A stretch of DNA of 64,000 nt from Saccharina japonica. Taxonomy: Eukaryota; Sar; Phaeophyceae; Laminariales; Laminariaceae. The notes below the pieces were generated by a model, which had not been told where the DNA came from, searched no databases, and saw only the letters and a list, made by a program, of their open reading frames with translations. Position 1 is the first letter of the stretch. Every line of letters starts with the position of its first letter. The position numbers were made by a program, and so were the translations under genes. The DNA lies in NCBI GenBank assembly GCA_008828725.1, contig MEHQ01002336.1:29040-93039 (forward strand), in the 5' to 3' direction. Shown here piece by piece: positions 34,597 to 47,638 of the stretch.

Positions 34597-37500
34597 ATGG
34601 TTCAGATTCTTACCTTCGTGGCGGCTTTGGGTGCTTTCAGCGCCGCAGCTGGTGTCCCTCTACAGGCACCGTCCAAAGGTGAGTTACCGGTTGGTTCTGA
34701 GGTTTACGTACAGTAGAATAAACAGCTGAATACGTATACGAGTACGTAACTGAAACATTGCTGCTTGCACGAGGAAACGTTTACACACCTCGGGCATACG
34801 TATGAATAGGACGATTTACTGTATGCTGTGGCAGTAGATATTCTAGATCCTAGCCTGGCGTAATGGAATGATGTGCGCGATCTGTATCCTGTAGAACAGG
34901 TCCAACTCAGGAAAGTTGTACCAAATTATCGTGTAGATTATACGGCTCCCACCCGGCAACATGATGAGCTGTATTGTAGATCATGCAGATCAGGAATAGA
35001 CCCGCCCTGAAAGATCTAGATCATGAAGTAAGTGCACACAATGAAATCGATGCTTTGTTTAATGTCTGAAACGGTACTATTAATACTATAGCAGGAGTAA
35101 CGGTGTGCAATATGGTCACGCTTCGAGGACACGCTTCGAAGACGGACAGGGGCCGTGCGTGAGCTCAATGTGCACGCACATCCACATGTATGCATGGGTA
35201 GCTTTTTTAGGTCTCGGTGCTCGACAATGTCGTGTAGTGGTATAGTTTCGGCGAGGTGGAGCGGACGACTGTACCGTCGTACATTCGGTGTATTGACCTC
35301 AACATCTGTTCATCGTGTTTTGATAATTTTCCCGCGCTGCGGCATGACGCACATCGATGCAGATTGTCGTCGATATTCGAACTTGGGCATGGGACAGTAG
35401 TCAGTCCACAACAACATTACTGTACTATACTGGACGTAGCCCGGGTGCTTTTATGCGGCACCGTACTGTGCTGTAGATACTAGATAATCTGAGAGTCTGG
35501 CCTTGCTTTTTGCCCACTCGCGCCCTACTGTACGTATTGCAGGAGTATCAGGAAAGGCCGACCGCAGTCTCCGTGGAAGGCGCTCTCTGAAGGTACGAAG
35601 CGGTATGAACACTACAGTAGGGGGGTCGGTGCGAGGTGTTACTACTGTGGTAGCACAACTAAAGTACTGATATCCCGCTTAGATATACACATATATATTG
35701 TTGTGCACATATTTCTTCGCAGTGTTTACGGTTTACGCGTGCTGCAGATCTGTCACAATGGCAATGCCGCATCGCGACCACGGAGGAAGGATTGTTGCCC
35801 TTTATAGTGTTGCACTTGATTTCTTTGGGGTGTCAACGGCTCACATATCGATACGTATATCTACCGCAGGCAAATGCCTCACAGCCATCATTGCGTAAAA
35901 TTTGGTTGAACGAGATACGCGTTCGTCCGATAGTATGCTGTACACCAATAATAACCTCTTGCACCCGCGCTGCCCCTGCCGACATTGCCGCCGCTTGACA
36001 GAAGGATGAGGTGTACTGCAACTCCATCGGTTGCTCCAACGGGTACACTCCGATCGCCAACGCCGACAAGGTCAAGTGTGACTACGGCAAGTGCGAGGAG
36101 GCCCAGTGCTGCGAAGCCTTCTGCTCGTACCATCCTTGCCCCAACAACTACACTCCGGTGGATGGCGCCGACACCATCAAGTGCGACGACTCCGGGTGCA
36201 CCACCGACTTGTGCTGCGACTACGGTGAGCCATAGTTCCTATGTTGTGACTTGTTTATCACGAGTGTGTCTGTCAGAAGCACTTACTGTAGCTCTTTGAC
36301 TACGTGTAGCTCGTTTGGTTGGCAGCGCACTTAATCGTAGTGTAGATGGAACGTTTGGCATGTCCTGTGAAAGCTCAGCGCACACCACCACGACGGCTGT
36401 ATACTAACGTATCCGCAAACACGCTCTCCCTCCTCCGTTGCGCGCAGCGAGTCATCAGACCGACGACCACGTGGAAAAGCCGTATTGCAACTCCATCGGC
36501 TGCCCCAACGGCTACACTCCGATCGACAACGCTCATGATGTGGAGTGCTACAACGGCAAGTGCGAGCAAAAGCAGTGCTGCGAAGCGTTCTGCTCGTACT
36601 ACGCGTGCCCCAACAACTACACCCCCGTGTACGGGGCTGATAAGATCAAGTGCGATGACTCTGGGTGCACCACTGACCTGTGCTGCGACAAAGGTGCGCG
36701 TCTCGATTGAAAGCGCATGGCGTATCAAACATTTCAAAAACGCGTCTTGACAAAAGCCCCATTCACTACGATGTCCGTACAATACCGCTCATCGTAGAAC
36801 CTTTACTGTACATGAATACGGCATACGCTCTATGGATACGCCAACTACCGCATGCGATTGAGACAGGCCAACTCATCTTCGACCCCCTTTGGTCCCGATT
36901 GACGCAGGAGATGACAAAACCTCCACCAAGTACTGCAACTCCATCGGCTGCTCGGACGGTTTCACTCCGATCGCGAACGCTCACGACGTGAAGTGTGAAG
37001 GCGACAAGTGCGAGGAAAAGCAGTGCTGCGAGGCGTTCTGCTCGTACTACGCGTGCCCCAACAACTACACTCCCGTGTACGGCGCTGACAAGATCAAGTG
37101 CGATGACTCTGGGTGCACCACTGACCTGTGCTGCGACAAAGGTGAAATTATATGTCAACAATACATACCAGACGCACCTTGTTGATGTCATACATCAGCG
37201 CTTCTCGTTTTTGTTGACGAACGCATTGCGTACTGCTCTATTGGCACGCCCGACTTTAGCACATGTAACACAAAGACAAGTTGCCCTCTGCAACGTTTAT
37301 TACTGCAAGATTCACCGTAAGCAGCCTGCCTTAAACTAATCCATGGCTACCCTCACGTTCGGGTTGAACAGGGCATGGCAAAACCGACAACACCGACACG
37401 AAGTACTGCAACTCCATCGGCTGCTCGAACGGGTACACTCCGATCGAAAACGCCCACGACGTGAAGTGCGACAACGGCAAGTGCGAGGAGAAGCAGTGCT

Positions 37501-38107
37501 GCGAGGCGTTCTGCTCGTACTACGCGTGCCCCAACAACTACACACCCGCATACGGCGCTGACAAGATCAAGTGCGATGACTCTGGGTGCACCACTGACTT
37601 GTGCTGCGACAAGGGTGAGATTACGTCAGCAACACACTCCAGGCGCACCTGGTTGATGCCAGAGACAAGTCCTTCTTGCATTTATTGGCGAATGCTTCGC
37701 GTACTGCGATATTGGCACGCTCAACTCTAGCACACGAAACGTAGAAAAAATGCAAACTTACCCTCTGCCAAATGTGTTGCTGTGGTATTTACCGTGAGCA
37801 GCCTAACTTTACCTAATTCATGGCTATTTTAATTTCACGTCGAACAGGGCATGGCAAAACCGGCAACACCGACACGAAGTACTGCAACTCCATCGGCTGC
37901 TCAGACGGTTACACTCCGATCGCAAACGCCCACGAGGTGAAGTGCTACAACGGCAAGTGCGAGGAAAAGCAGTGCTGCGAAGCGTTCTGCTCGTACTACG
38001 CGTGCCCCAACAACTACACACCCGTATACGGCGCTGATAAGATCAAGTGCGATGACTATGGGTGCACCACTGACTTGTGCTGCAAGAAGGTGAGCATTCG
38101 TGCTTGA
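34597..38107 (+). CDS. Secreted 12-cysteine repeat protein, five modules (445 aa)
   Basis: Exons: 34597-34678 (signal peptide), 35543-35592 (mini-exon), 36002-36224, 36448-36693, 36908-37141, 37372-37614, 37848-38107. Their lengths equal those of the minus-strand twin exactly, total 1338 nt, and stay in one frame. The start is the first ATG of MVQILTFVAALGAF, which has a short hydrophobic core and small residues before the A-A-A/G-V end. The mini-exon carries R-G-R-R-S. The five modules follow C-x4-C-x14-C-x4-C-x4-CC twice each. Linkers before the first cysteine vary (KDEVY, SHQTDDHVEKPY, DDKTSTKY, HGKTDNTDTKY). The terminal exon ends C-C-K-K-V-S-I-R-A and stop. A one-base deletion relative to internal modules (GACAAAG to AAGAAG) puts its donor-like site out of phase. 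Extracellular function unknown. Confidence 0.87.
35543..35592 (+). other. Propeptide mini-exon with RGRR site
   Basis: This 50-nt exon lies between ATTGCAG and GTACGAAG. It encodes V-S-G-K-A-D-R-S-L-R-G-R-R-S-L-K after completing a split glycine codon. It is too short to stand out as an open frame and was found through the phase mismatch between exon 1 and the first module. Confidence 0.82.
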
Positions 38108-38499
38108 CACACAGTGTCTGTGGGGCGTTTCCCAACGAGTTTGATGGCCACAGACTTTGGTGTAAATGTAACACGAGTGTACGCCATGTCACCTGGTATG
38201 TTTGGTTACTACAATAATCATCAAATGCAGGCATGTTGGTCTACTTTAGTCTACATCGTAATTTTGTGGCTGACCTTACGATGTCCGTTTGCATGGAATC
38301 ATTACCAGTGCGGCAAACTGCCAATATCCCTGTAGTACATGGTTTACACAGAACACAATAAAAAAGTAATTAACCCACCTATTATTGACTGTTCATACAG
38401 TTAGTAGTCCACCCTCAACAGCTCTTCTACCTCTCGTGATTCACTCTCAATTATGGAGCAAGTAATATGCAACCCTCTTGAACAGAGACCATATACTGC

Positions 38500-38534
<35 letters not shown>
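38500..38534 (+). repeat. TAG trinucleotide repeat
   Basis: About 11 units of TAG lie 0.4 kb downstream of the plus-strand five-module gene. The mirrored position in the left arm shows no such run. Confidence 0.9.
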
Positions 38535-39242
38535 GTGTAGAATAGATGGGCGTCGTGTGTATTTTAGTATGTGTGTTGAATATTTATGTGCAGCTACTAT
38601 ATCCTTAGAAATATATGGCAAGGTTCCCAACGGGTAGTTGGGCGTGTGACGTTGCTATTGTCATCTCGGTCTAGCTAGTGGGTGGTTCTCGAAACTGAAC
38701 CAAACCACACGCATGCCCACAATGCCCATGAACCCCTCTGACAACCTCCAACCTTCTGTCCGCCGCATGCCCGACATTATCTTGCAGCAGTGAACAACCC
38801 GGTTGGATTCAACATAGAAGGGCATCGTGAAGGGCTCCAGGGACAATTCCTTCCAACGCGAAATACCGGGTTGTCGACAATTCTACGTTCCCACGGTGTT
38901 GGGCCGGTGCATCATCGGTAGCTATGCTGATGAGGGGTGCTGGTGTGTACTTTGCACGTGCGGATTGCGCGGACCAAGCTATGGCTTATTGCGTTTATCA
39001 CGTGGGTTGGTGTTGTAATATGCGTCATGTCGGGACACCTGTGATAGTACTACTGCTATACTACTGTAGCATGTAACAATATGTAACAGAAGCGTGAGTC
39101 GGCTGTGCGTTGAACGGCGCTTAGTGGTTGATACTAAACGTTTTGAGCTGGCTGTTGTGACGAGTCGCTGATAATTCGGTACGCCGCAAAAGGGACACTG
39201 TACACTCTGTGTGTGTTTAAGTTACCTAGCGCAGCAGCTTGA

Positions 39243-39597
39243 TCTGTTTGGTGGTTTGTTGTTGTTTGGGTGTTGTGTTGGTCCCGGTGCACGTTTCATA
39301 TACCCGTCGATGGGCGACGGCAGGCCGGCGTAATTCAAGCCTGAGAACCGATAGAAGTCGACGGCTGGATGGTGTTTGGTGGGGGTTTATGGTATGTATT
39401 TTGGATGGGTTCGTTTCGTTGTGGTTTTCTGGGTGGTTTGGTGACATTTGGGTGTTGTGTTGGTTCCGGTGTACGTGACATATATCCGCTGATTGATATG
39501 TCAGGCTGGCGTGCCCCAAGCCTGAGGGCCGATAGACGACGGCTGGGTGGCGGCTGGGTGGCATTTCGTTGATGGTGTATGGTGTGTTGTTTCATGG
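39243..39597 (+). repeat. GT-rich minisatellite, copy B
   Basis: Copy of 66-420, with two units of about 180 bases. It is also part of the right arm of the large inverted repeat. Confidence 0.7.
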
Positions 39598-39899
39598 GTG
39601 CAGTTTGTTGGTCATGTATTGTGTAGTGATGGATCTTGATCCCTTGGTTTGGTGAAAATCGAATCCCATACTTACCCCTGTGGTGGTATGATATTTCTCA
39701 TGGTGGCGTCGCTTGGTCACATAGAAGTAAGCGAGTTGAGCTCCGGCGTTGCCCCAGCAAAGAGAAAACGTGCTTTCGTGTATATAGGAATAGAGTACTG
39801 TGTGTCATTGCGTTTAGAAGGCGCCGAGGCATGTCTCTCTTCACAACAACATTTAATAAATGACAACATTTTAGCACACACGGGGTGATTCCCACAGTT

Positions 39900-42800
39900 T
39901 TTCACCAATGAGATATATACGTCTCGCACGTACATATACGTCTCGCACGTACATATGCAGTACATATTACGAGTTTGGTTCCTTGATAAAAATACGTACG
40001 AGATGGGACCGTCGCGTATAAAACGCGCGCAGTCTTGCTGCTGGAGTTGCGGGCGCGCCTAGACTTACGAAGGGTCATCGGTCAACGTCGAGCTTCGATG
40101 CACGGTACAGTGGTAGTCGTTGTGGGGGTGTGCAATGGCACCTTCTTTAATCAAAGGCTCCTCGCCCATACACCACATACAGCACATGCAGCTGCAGCAC
40201 ATATATCACATATAGCAAGGTGCCACAGATAGAAGAACGCACTTTGACAATGTTACCAACATCGGCTTTAGCGTTCCGTATGAGTTTCGGTTTAACGCTG
40301 TACCAATATGTTGGCAGCACGGTGTAGGATTGCCGCTTTTACTATTTGGCTAAGAGTAGCGGGCCTACTGTTATATCGCCTGTGAACTTCAGCTTTTGAG
40401 TGCCCAGGCTGGTGATCGGTGTTAGGGCCGAGGATTAAGTAAAGTCCCGTCCGCCCACCTTACCACTAGTCTCAAACGCTAACCGCTACCACTGAAAGGG
40501 CTTCGTTCTTGCGGGTCCACCTCTGTTTCGCGCCTTAAACAAGTTACGAATCTACCTTCAACTCATTGTTTTTCGTCTTCATACATTGTTCTCCCCCTTT
40601 CGCAAAGTTAGGTAACTCGATAATAAACTATGAACCACAGAAGTTGTGAATTCTTCCGACCGGTTATTTAATTATTCATATCGCGCCCCTCTTTCCAGCT
40701 ACTCGTCGTACGTACATAATAACCACCGGGCAAGAACGCGAGAAACGTAAAAAAAAAGAATTTGTTGTCTTGAAAGCGAAAGAAAAAGTAGGTGCAAAGC
40801 TACCGGGCAAGTAACCGTGTAAGTACTGTAACTGTGACCACTCCAAACTAGTTCGCCTGTTGTATATAGTCACTATCTGTTTGTTTTATGTAACAGTTAT
40901 CTTTGTGATGTTTTTGTCATTTTTCGAGAATATCTCTTCGTACGATCATTTTTGGGCAAAACGCTAAGTACGTCGAAACCGAAAGCCCTTCCGGACATAT
41001 TGATCGAGGGTTGAGCTCGATCTATGCACTGTAGCTTGCAAGGTAGTAGGTGCTCAACGTTGTTTTTGGCGGGAGTAGGTGATATGATTCCCGGGTATTC
41101 TCTGCGTGATACCCTGTTATCGCGCCTTCACGGCCCCGGCAAACTTCCGCACACAGTTCCCGCGGCCCCTTGATCTGTCTTTAATTTCGGTCCATGTTTT
41201 GTCGAACCAACCTCGTTCTTCGCCTACGCTTGGCATACTTATCGCAATACTGTAATGGCATGGCAACCCAGTCAATAATCAATCCAAACGCTGCGTCAAT
41301 TACACCGCTCCCTAAAAGGCTGCCGGAGAGACGACGCTTTGTTTTATTTTTTTGGAAACGCATGGTACCATATAAAAGACGTAGCAAACTTATAGAGGTC
41401 CCCTCACTTGAGAAGCGCTTCGTATGACTCACCCGACAAGTGTCCCGTGTGAAAAACGCCTGTGCGCAATTTCAAGAAAACTCCCCCCTGGCCTACCGTA
41501 GGTTGCTGATCAAACCATAAGGAAGGGTAAACGCACAGGTTTCATGTCAACGGTAACGTATCGAGTAATGGCAATGCCTCATGCCGACTCGCACTACGAC
41601 GATGGTAGAGGTGCACTCTTCTGTTTTTGAGGTTGTATTTTCACTTGATTTTACTACAGGAGCTCTGTATCTCACCCAAACAAAAAACTGATTTCGCAGA
41701 AAAATAGAAGTTGCTACAGTACCCGATGAACAATCCCCGTAGCTTAACTATAACCCGAAAAATATCGCAACACGTACACAAGAAGGAATCCCGACGGTTC
41801 TGGCCCAAGAAGCCCCGTCAGCCGAAACGTGGCATCTGTATCGTAGCACGCCATCTACCTTCTTAGCCGAAACGTCTTAGCCTGTCCGGAATCTTTGGGA
41901 CAAAAAATGCACCACCGCCCCCCTTCAATACGCGTCTCGGGGTTTACGTAGGGGCCCCGTTCGCCCCCCACGGTTGTTCTGCGCATGCCTTCGGAGGGGG
42001 CAGGGGCTAAAAGTGTTTTTCTGTGTGCGCAGTAGGTGCGCGATGCGCCATACACGCTTAATATTACGATGGTTCGGATTGGGCAACCTATCGCCCGGTG
42101 GCGCTAAGGCATGGGTGGCTCCGGGTAGACTTACACCATAAACAATCAGTGAGCTAACAGGTAGCAGCTACTTGCGTTCTGTACTGGCGGTGTGACGGAC
42201 ATGAGCCTGTTGCCCTTCAAATTAAATTCAGGGGTGGGGGGGGGGGGTACGCACAAAGTATGTATACGTCCAGAGCTAGGACCCACAGCACCGCCACCTG
42301 CCTGGGGCACGGCTGACTACCATTACAACAAGTAGAGAGATCATCCAATGTGTCAGCCCTTTGGAGAAAAAACACGCATCTGAGACTCAGGCTCAACACC
42401 CAGAAGTCCTCCAGATCGTGTGATTCACGTTGGGGTCCAGGAGCAATCCCGACCGGTCATTCTTCGACGATGTCGGACCCAATGCTCCCCGGGAGCCTCA
42501 AACGATGACGTTCCCGCGACCCATGCATCGATATTCGCACGCGTGCGACGATAGAGGTAGATGTAGAGGTAGCAGCTTGTTGGCCGAAACGTGTTTTTTG
42601 GAAGGACGGGTGCTCCTCAGCCCAAACTCGTCGGAACGTTTGTTCCTCAAATGTTTCGCTGTATAGCTAGTTTAGTCCATGGGTAGATGGGATTGTTCAG
42701 CGGGGACGTAGCACTTTCTTCCCCCCCCCCTTCGAAGTCAGGTTTTGAGTGGGGTAGGGTGTTGAGATCCTTAACCCCTTAAGAATTTGGGTACAAACTA

Positions 42801-45450
42801 CTTGGAATTAGTGAGGCACTCTTTTTTTCAGTTCTGTGTGGGTTAAGCGACCACCCTCGGCAAACAAAGAGTGCACCTCTACTCCGTATAGCATGCGTTT
42901 TCGGGCAGTCGGATGCAATAGGTATCGTGTGGTTTCTTCCATAAGTATAGGTTGCAGGAATGCTCAAACTGAACATTTTACATATAGTGATTGGGCCGCG
43001 ATTCGAGGCGACCTCCGGCCCCGTATAGGTTTGCATGGAGAGATTACTTCCGATAGAGGTTTGGCCAACTATAAAGAGCAGACCACGCATACCGCATGGC
43101 ATTGAGTCTTTGCTCCCCATTACCCGTGTCTACCCGCAACTTGGTCACAACACGTCGACGCGCGTTACGATAGAGGTACGAGGTATACCGTTTTTTGGCT
43201 AAACTCGATTCTGAATGAAGGGCCCGGGCCGCCTTAACCCCAAAACCGTCCGATTTCAATTTTTATTTGCAAGTATTTTTCGTTGTATCGTTAGGGCCAT
43301 GGCATTGTTCATGGGGTGTATACGTAGCACGTTTGTTTCCCCCCCTAAGAAAACAGTTTTTGATTTACTTGCTATTAATATAGACCTCAAGTGAGGGGCC
43401 TCATAAAATGTACTACTGTGTGCAGATGCACCTCCTCCGCAGCACTCGTCATATCAGCAGAGTCTATCGTACATTCTAACAGCATGGTGCTCGAATCTCA
43501 AGTTGTTTCGGATACACACAGTGTAAGTGCTTGTCCGAGGCTCGGCCTGATTGAGTGCTGTGGATTTTCCTTCACCCGCTAAACGTGCACGGCATCTACT
43601 TCTAGCACCGACACACACACAACCCAGACCCTGCAATCGACCGACGATGCTAAGCATTTTTCAGGTGGACGCGAGTTCATGTCTCGCAAAGACGGATGCT
43701 GTACTCAGTCTCTAGGCACAGTAGGGGACCGTCATCGACTATCCGACGTCCACGCGGTATGGCTCAGCGCGATCCGTATAGCTCGACTTCAATGAAAGGT
43801 AGTCAGATATCCAGGCTGTGGGGTCGCTGCGTGTGGGATGACGCCAAAACTCGAAACCATGCTCATGGGTCCAAACTCGTCATGCTTAATGTGGTTACGT
43901 GCGGGAAGTGCCTCATTGTAACAGCCCTTGGGAATCACCCCGTACAAGGTTTAAATTGATATTGTTATTATTACGAGGACGGTTTGCAGCGCTCTTCGTT
44001 TTATTCTTGAAGAGCGGTCGAGCGCAGCTCGATGACACCTAAACGTGCTACGTAAACACAACTCCTATATAACTCGAATCCCCGCATGGGTTTTGGACTG
44101 CTACAAAACAAATCGGTACGTGTACACGGTTCGAATCCAAACTCATCCCTACAGTACAGACAAGTAAAAACACACAACAACATTCCAAACCACGACAACT
44201 CGTTGTTTACTTCGCATACTTGTAACGGTGCTCAGGTTTATCGTATACCAGGCCGTCGCAATCGCTCAGCGAGACGATCAACACCCCCCCCCCCCTAGAC
44301 GTCCGACACAACAGCCCCGACACCAAAACACCGCATACGAATACCAGAGCCGCTCAGCAATTGAACACAAGTGCCCTCCGTAGGGAACGAGCGGATCTAT
44401 CTGTCAACTGGTATCGGATCGGTGTCACGACACGTAGCTTGCAGTGTTGGATACTAACCACTACGCTAGGAGAACAACTCACAGCCAATAAATGTGCATA
44501 TTACGGAACGTTACAGGCCATAAGTTCTGAAATCCACACACTGGCGCTATCACAGAGGTATCCCGACATTACACATTATCCCAGCACAAATACGGGGGAG
44601 GGGGGGGGGGGGGGGCATGACGCCGTAGCATTCTTCCCCTCTTCGAAACATGTGCACCGGCACCGGCGCTCCTGGGAGCGCATATAGAGGGTTCGACCTT
44701 CCGCTTTTTTCCACGTGAACAAAATTAACTATCGCCGATAATCGAACTCATGCATACCATTTGCTGGTTAAAAGAGAAATAAAAGCTACCCATCCTATTC
44801 AGTCGGTACTAACTGAGTATACTAGGGGGCTATTCATTCGAGCCAACAATATCCATATCGAGAATACGCCGGTCCAGTACCGTGGTAACTACTGCAGCAG
44901 AGTGCTAAACAAACTGGCCCTTCGCATTGCAAAATTGCGCCTGATGTCGTTGGCAGTGTCCCTCCAGATTGACGTGTAACATGGTCAGCGACTGTGGCGA
45001 AACGGGTCGGACACGCGGCGGGGAAGTAGTCGAAGAGCGTTAGGCGGACTGCGTTAGCATCGAACTCGACACGAGCCTCGGTTCAGGGCTAAGGACTAAT
45101 CCACTACTCACACCAGGATGGGAATATCAGCCTCACCCGCCCGACTACCTCATGGGAAACTCGCCACATACGCCTCCTTCCTCTTGAATTAAATTCCTCA
45201 TCCGTTTTTCAAACTTGGGATAACGGGCTTTATTGGCGTAAAACAACAACGTGCATGCAAAGGGGCAGAGCTGCAAACTGACGATATGGGCGCAGAGGCG
45301 TGCACTGAACGGTCGAGCAAGCCGTGAACGAAAAGCACAGCACAACCGCTGGTATGTGATGTATACGTATACGTGATGTCGACACTTACCGGTTTGTGTT
45401 CCTCCAGCTCGTCTGCAGCAAACCCAAATACTGTGTATTTCAAGTACTGT
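39900..45450. other. Copy B spacer, no gene recognised
   Basis: This corresponds to 723-6300 of copy A, including R1 repeats at about 42532-42800 and 43151-43441. The longest copy A open frame in this stretch (5505-5834) is interrupted here by CGA to TGA, which argues against a gene. Confidence 0.5.
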
Positions 45451-45460
45451 GACTCACAGA

Positions 45461-45685
45461 CTCACAGCACTGGCCGTGCACTTGATGGCATCAGCGCCGT
45501 ACGCGGCGAGTGCAGTTGTCGGGATGCGCGCAGTACAAGCAGAACGCCTCGCAGCACTGCTTTTCTTTGGTCGCCTTAGCACACGACTTCGAAGGCGTCT
45601 TCGATCGCGGTGTGGCCGTCCGAGCAGCCGATGGAATGGCACCATGCCATTCCTACTTGATCGACGTCGGTTTGGTGACTACTGT
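45461..45685 (-). pseudogene. Decayed 12-cysteine module exon, copy B
   Basis: Same relic as 6316-6540, with the same frameshifts, so the decay predates the A/B duplication. The matching mini-exon relic lies at 47585-47638. Confidence 0.75.
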
Positions 45686-46971
45686 GGCTGCGCGAACGGG
45701 GCGGAAATTTGTTCGCGGCGGATAAGTTAGTAAGCCCTATTTATTTCACTAAGAAAGCAGGGGTCGTATCATAGTTTCCGTCTACCCTAGCACTAGGTTC
45801 GCCACCAAATGGCCCCGCTCTGCTGATGATTGTTGCTCGCCCACTATAGCACGTTTACGGCGAGAGATGACTTCAGTGAGTAACTATTTATTTAGGCTTA
45901 TTGTAACCTCAAGACAAAGTAGTGGTCCACCCGGAGCCGCCACACAAGACGGTATCAGCGCTATATTCTACTGGGGTTTAGATGTTGGGGAACGAATGGT
46001 ACGAGAGGAAAGCTTCCCAGCACTGGGTCTCGCCCAGCACTTCCCCGTTATCCCACTCCACATTATGGTCGTTGTCGCTCAGAGTATATCAACCCCAGCT
46101 AGCCGACAGAGTTTCACTACAGTACACCTCCTCCCCTCGAACACCGACATAGGCAAAGCACCAAATCGGGTCAGAGGGTAGTCCCATTGTCCAGTGCGCT
46201 AATATAACACGATTGCCGAATTATCTTAATCTGCAATACGCGCTGGTGGTGACCGCAGGAGGTCTCTCTTCGCTGGCAGAACTTATGCTGGTAGTTTTAT
46301 TACCAGCGAGCTACCGTTTATGTACCGCTTCATCTGCGATGGACGCTTCATTGGATTGATTTGAAGCACGTCCTTTGCCGGGTAAAATGGTTGAATGGAA
46401 CCAACGAAGGTGTTTTAGCGCAAGCAGCAAGTAGGGTAGAGTAGCGTTCATGGTAGGGGCAATACCTACGTACCTTTTCTAGGGCGCTTTGATTGAAGAG
46501 TCCCTATGCACCACCTGTATACCTCAGCAAAACAAACGTTTGTAAACAAGTTCGTAAACTAAGCCCTAAGCCTGGGATGGCACAGCACACCCCTTGGCTT
46601 GATTGTGACGCCACTATATGTACGGGGTCGTAGTACTGTCTCCCTTGCGCGTACTGGATACGGGCACCACGGACGGTGCACGCACATGTTGATTGTTGTT
46701 TTATTTTCTCTCATCTGGGTGGCTGTGTCCAGCCTGTTTTGTGACCAAGGGGAGAACTTCCAAAGAAGTCAGCTATTTTTATGACGTTCATCGTCAGCCT
46801 AATAATCCTCGTCGTGTGCATGATCATGATCATGCGATTACTACCATCACAATGGTGATCCTTGTGATCATGACCATGATGATAACCATAATCATCATGA
46901 ATGTCATGAGTGTCTCATCATCACCAACATAACGATAACCATCAATGGCATGGCAGAGCTGCACGATGGAC

Positions 46972-47216
46972 GCGTGCTACGATATAGGTAGCACTTTTTT
47001 TCTGTTTTTGTTTCTGAATGATTGGGCTCCTTAACCCAAATTCGTCGGACTTTCATTATTTTGTTGCCATCATCTCGATGGCATACCTAGCTCGTGGGAT
47101 TGTTGGTCGAGTAGCACTTTTGGTTTCCTCCAAAATCGTTTTTTGGGTGAGGTATTGAGCTCCTCAAGTGAGGAGCTCAGAAAAATCACGGTGCACATCT
47201 ATCGTAGCATTCGTCG
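46972..47216. mobile_element. Dispersed repeat R1, copy B of copy 3
   Basis: Equivalent of 7828-8072, with the same inverted ends and the gagctcctcaagtgaggagctc hairpin. Confidence 0.5.
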
Positions 47217-47584
47217 ATGCGGGAAATCGTTCCATTGCACCCCCCGTGCCCCACGACAGAAAAGCAAATCGTGCATTAGTCAATTCCAGAGATGATATAA
47301 AAGCACAGGGTGGCTGAAACGGTTTGGTTCCGACGCGGAACAGGGGGGGAGTCTCTGAAACGAGGCGAACCAAAACTGGAAAAATAAAATATAACAAAAC
47401 TTGTTTTATCTTCAATCGTCCTGTGATCACAGCGCTCCGGTTTGTTTTCCGTTCTGATCTTTGTTTTTTTTAGGGGTCGAAAAAAGACTATACCGGCCAC
47501 CCGCACAGTAGTCGCATACCACTACAGTATTAATACTGTAACAACAGTTCGTACCGACGCGCTACAATTCGTGCTACCTCGTAC

Positions 47585-47638
47585 CTTGAGAAAGAGCCTG
47601 CCGCGGGGATGGTGGTCGGCCTTTCCTGACATAATAAT
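47585..47638 (-). pseudogene. Decayed mini-exon, copy B
   Basis: Equivalent of 8441-8494. It has 54 instead of 50 nt and RGRL in place of the RGRR/RGKR site. Confidence 0.7.

Larger units (their letters stand above)
33525..39900. repeat. Large inverted repeat, right arm
   Basis: This is the mirror image of 26570-32995, starting with gcggttgaataacaccgcga near the centre. It contains the plus-strand five-module gene and, beyond it, the caccggcccaacaccgtg region in reverse. The outer 720 bases are also the first 720 bases of duplication copy B. Confidence 0.85.

Noticed and set aside
36002..38107. Granulin or EGF identity for the cysteine-rich module.
   Set aside because: Granulin has four consecutive CC pairs and EGF six cysteines with different gaps. 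The spacing here (two times C-x4-C-x14-C-x4-C-x4-CC) matches neither.
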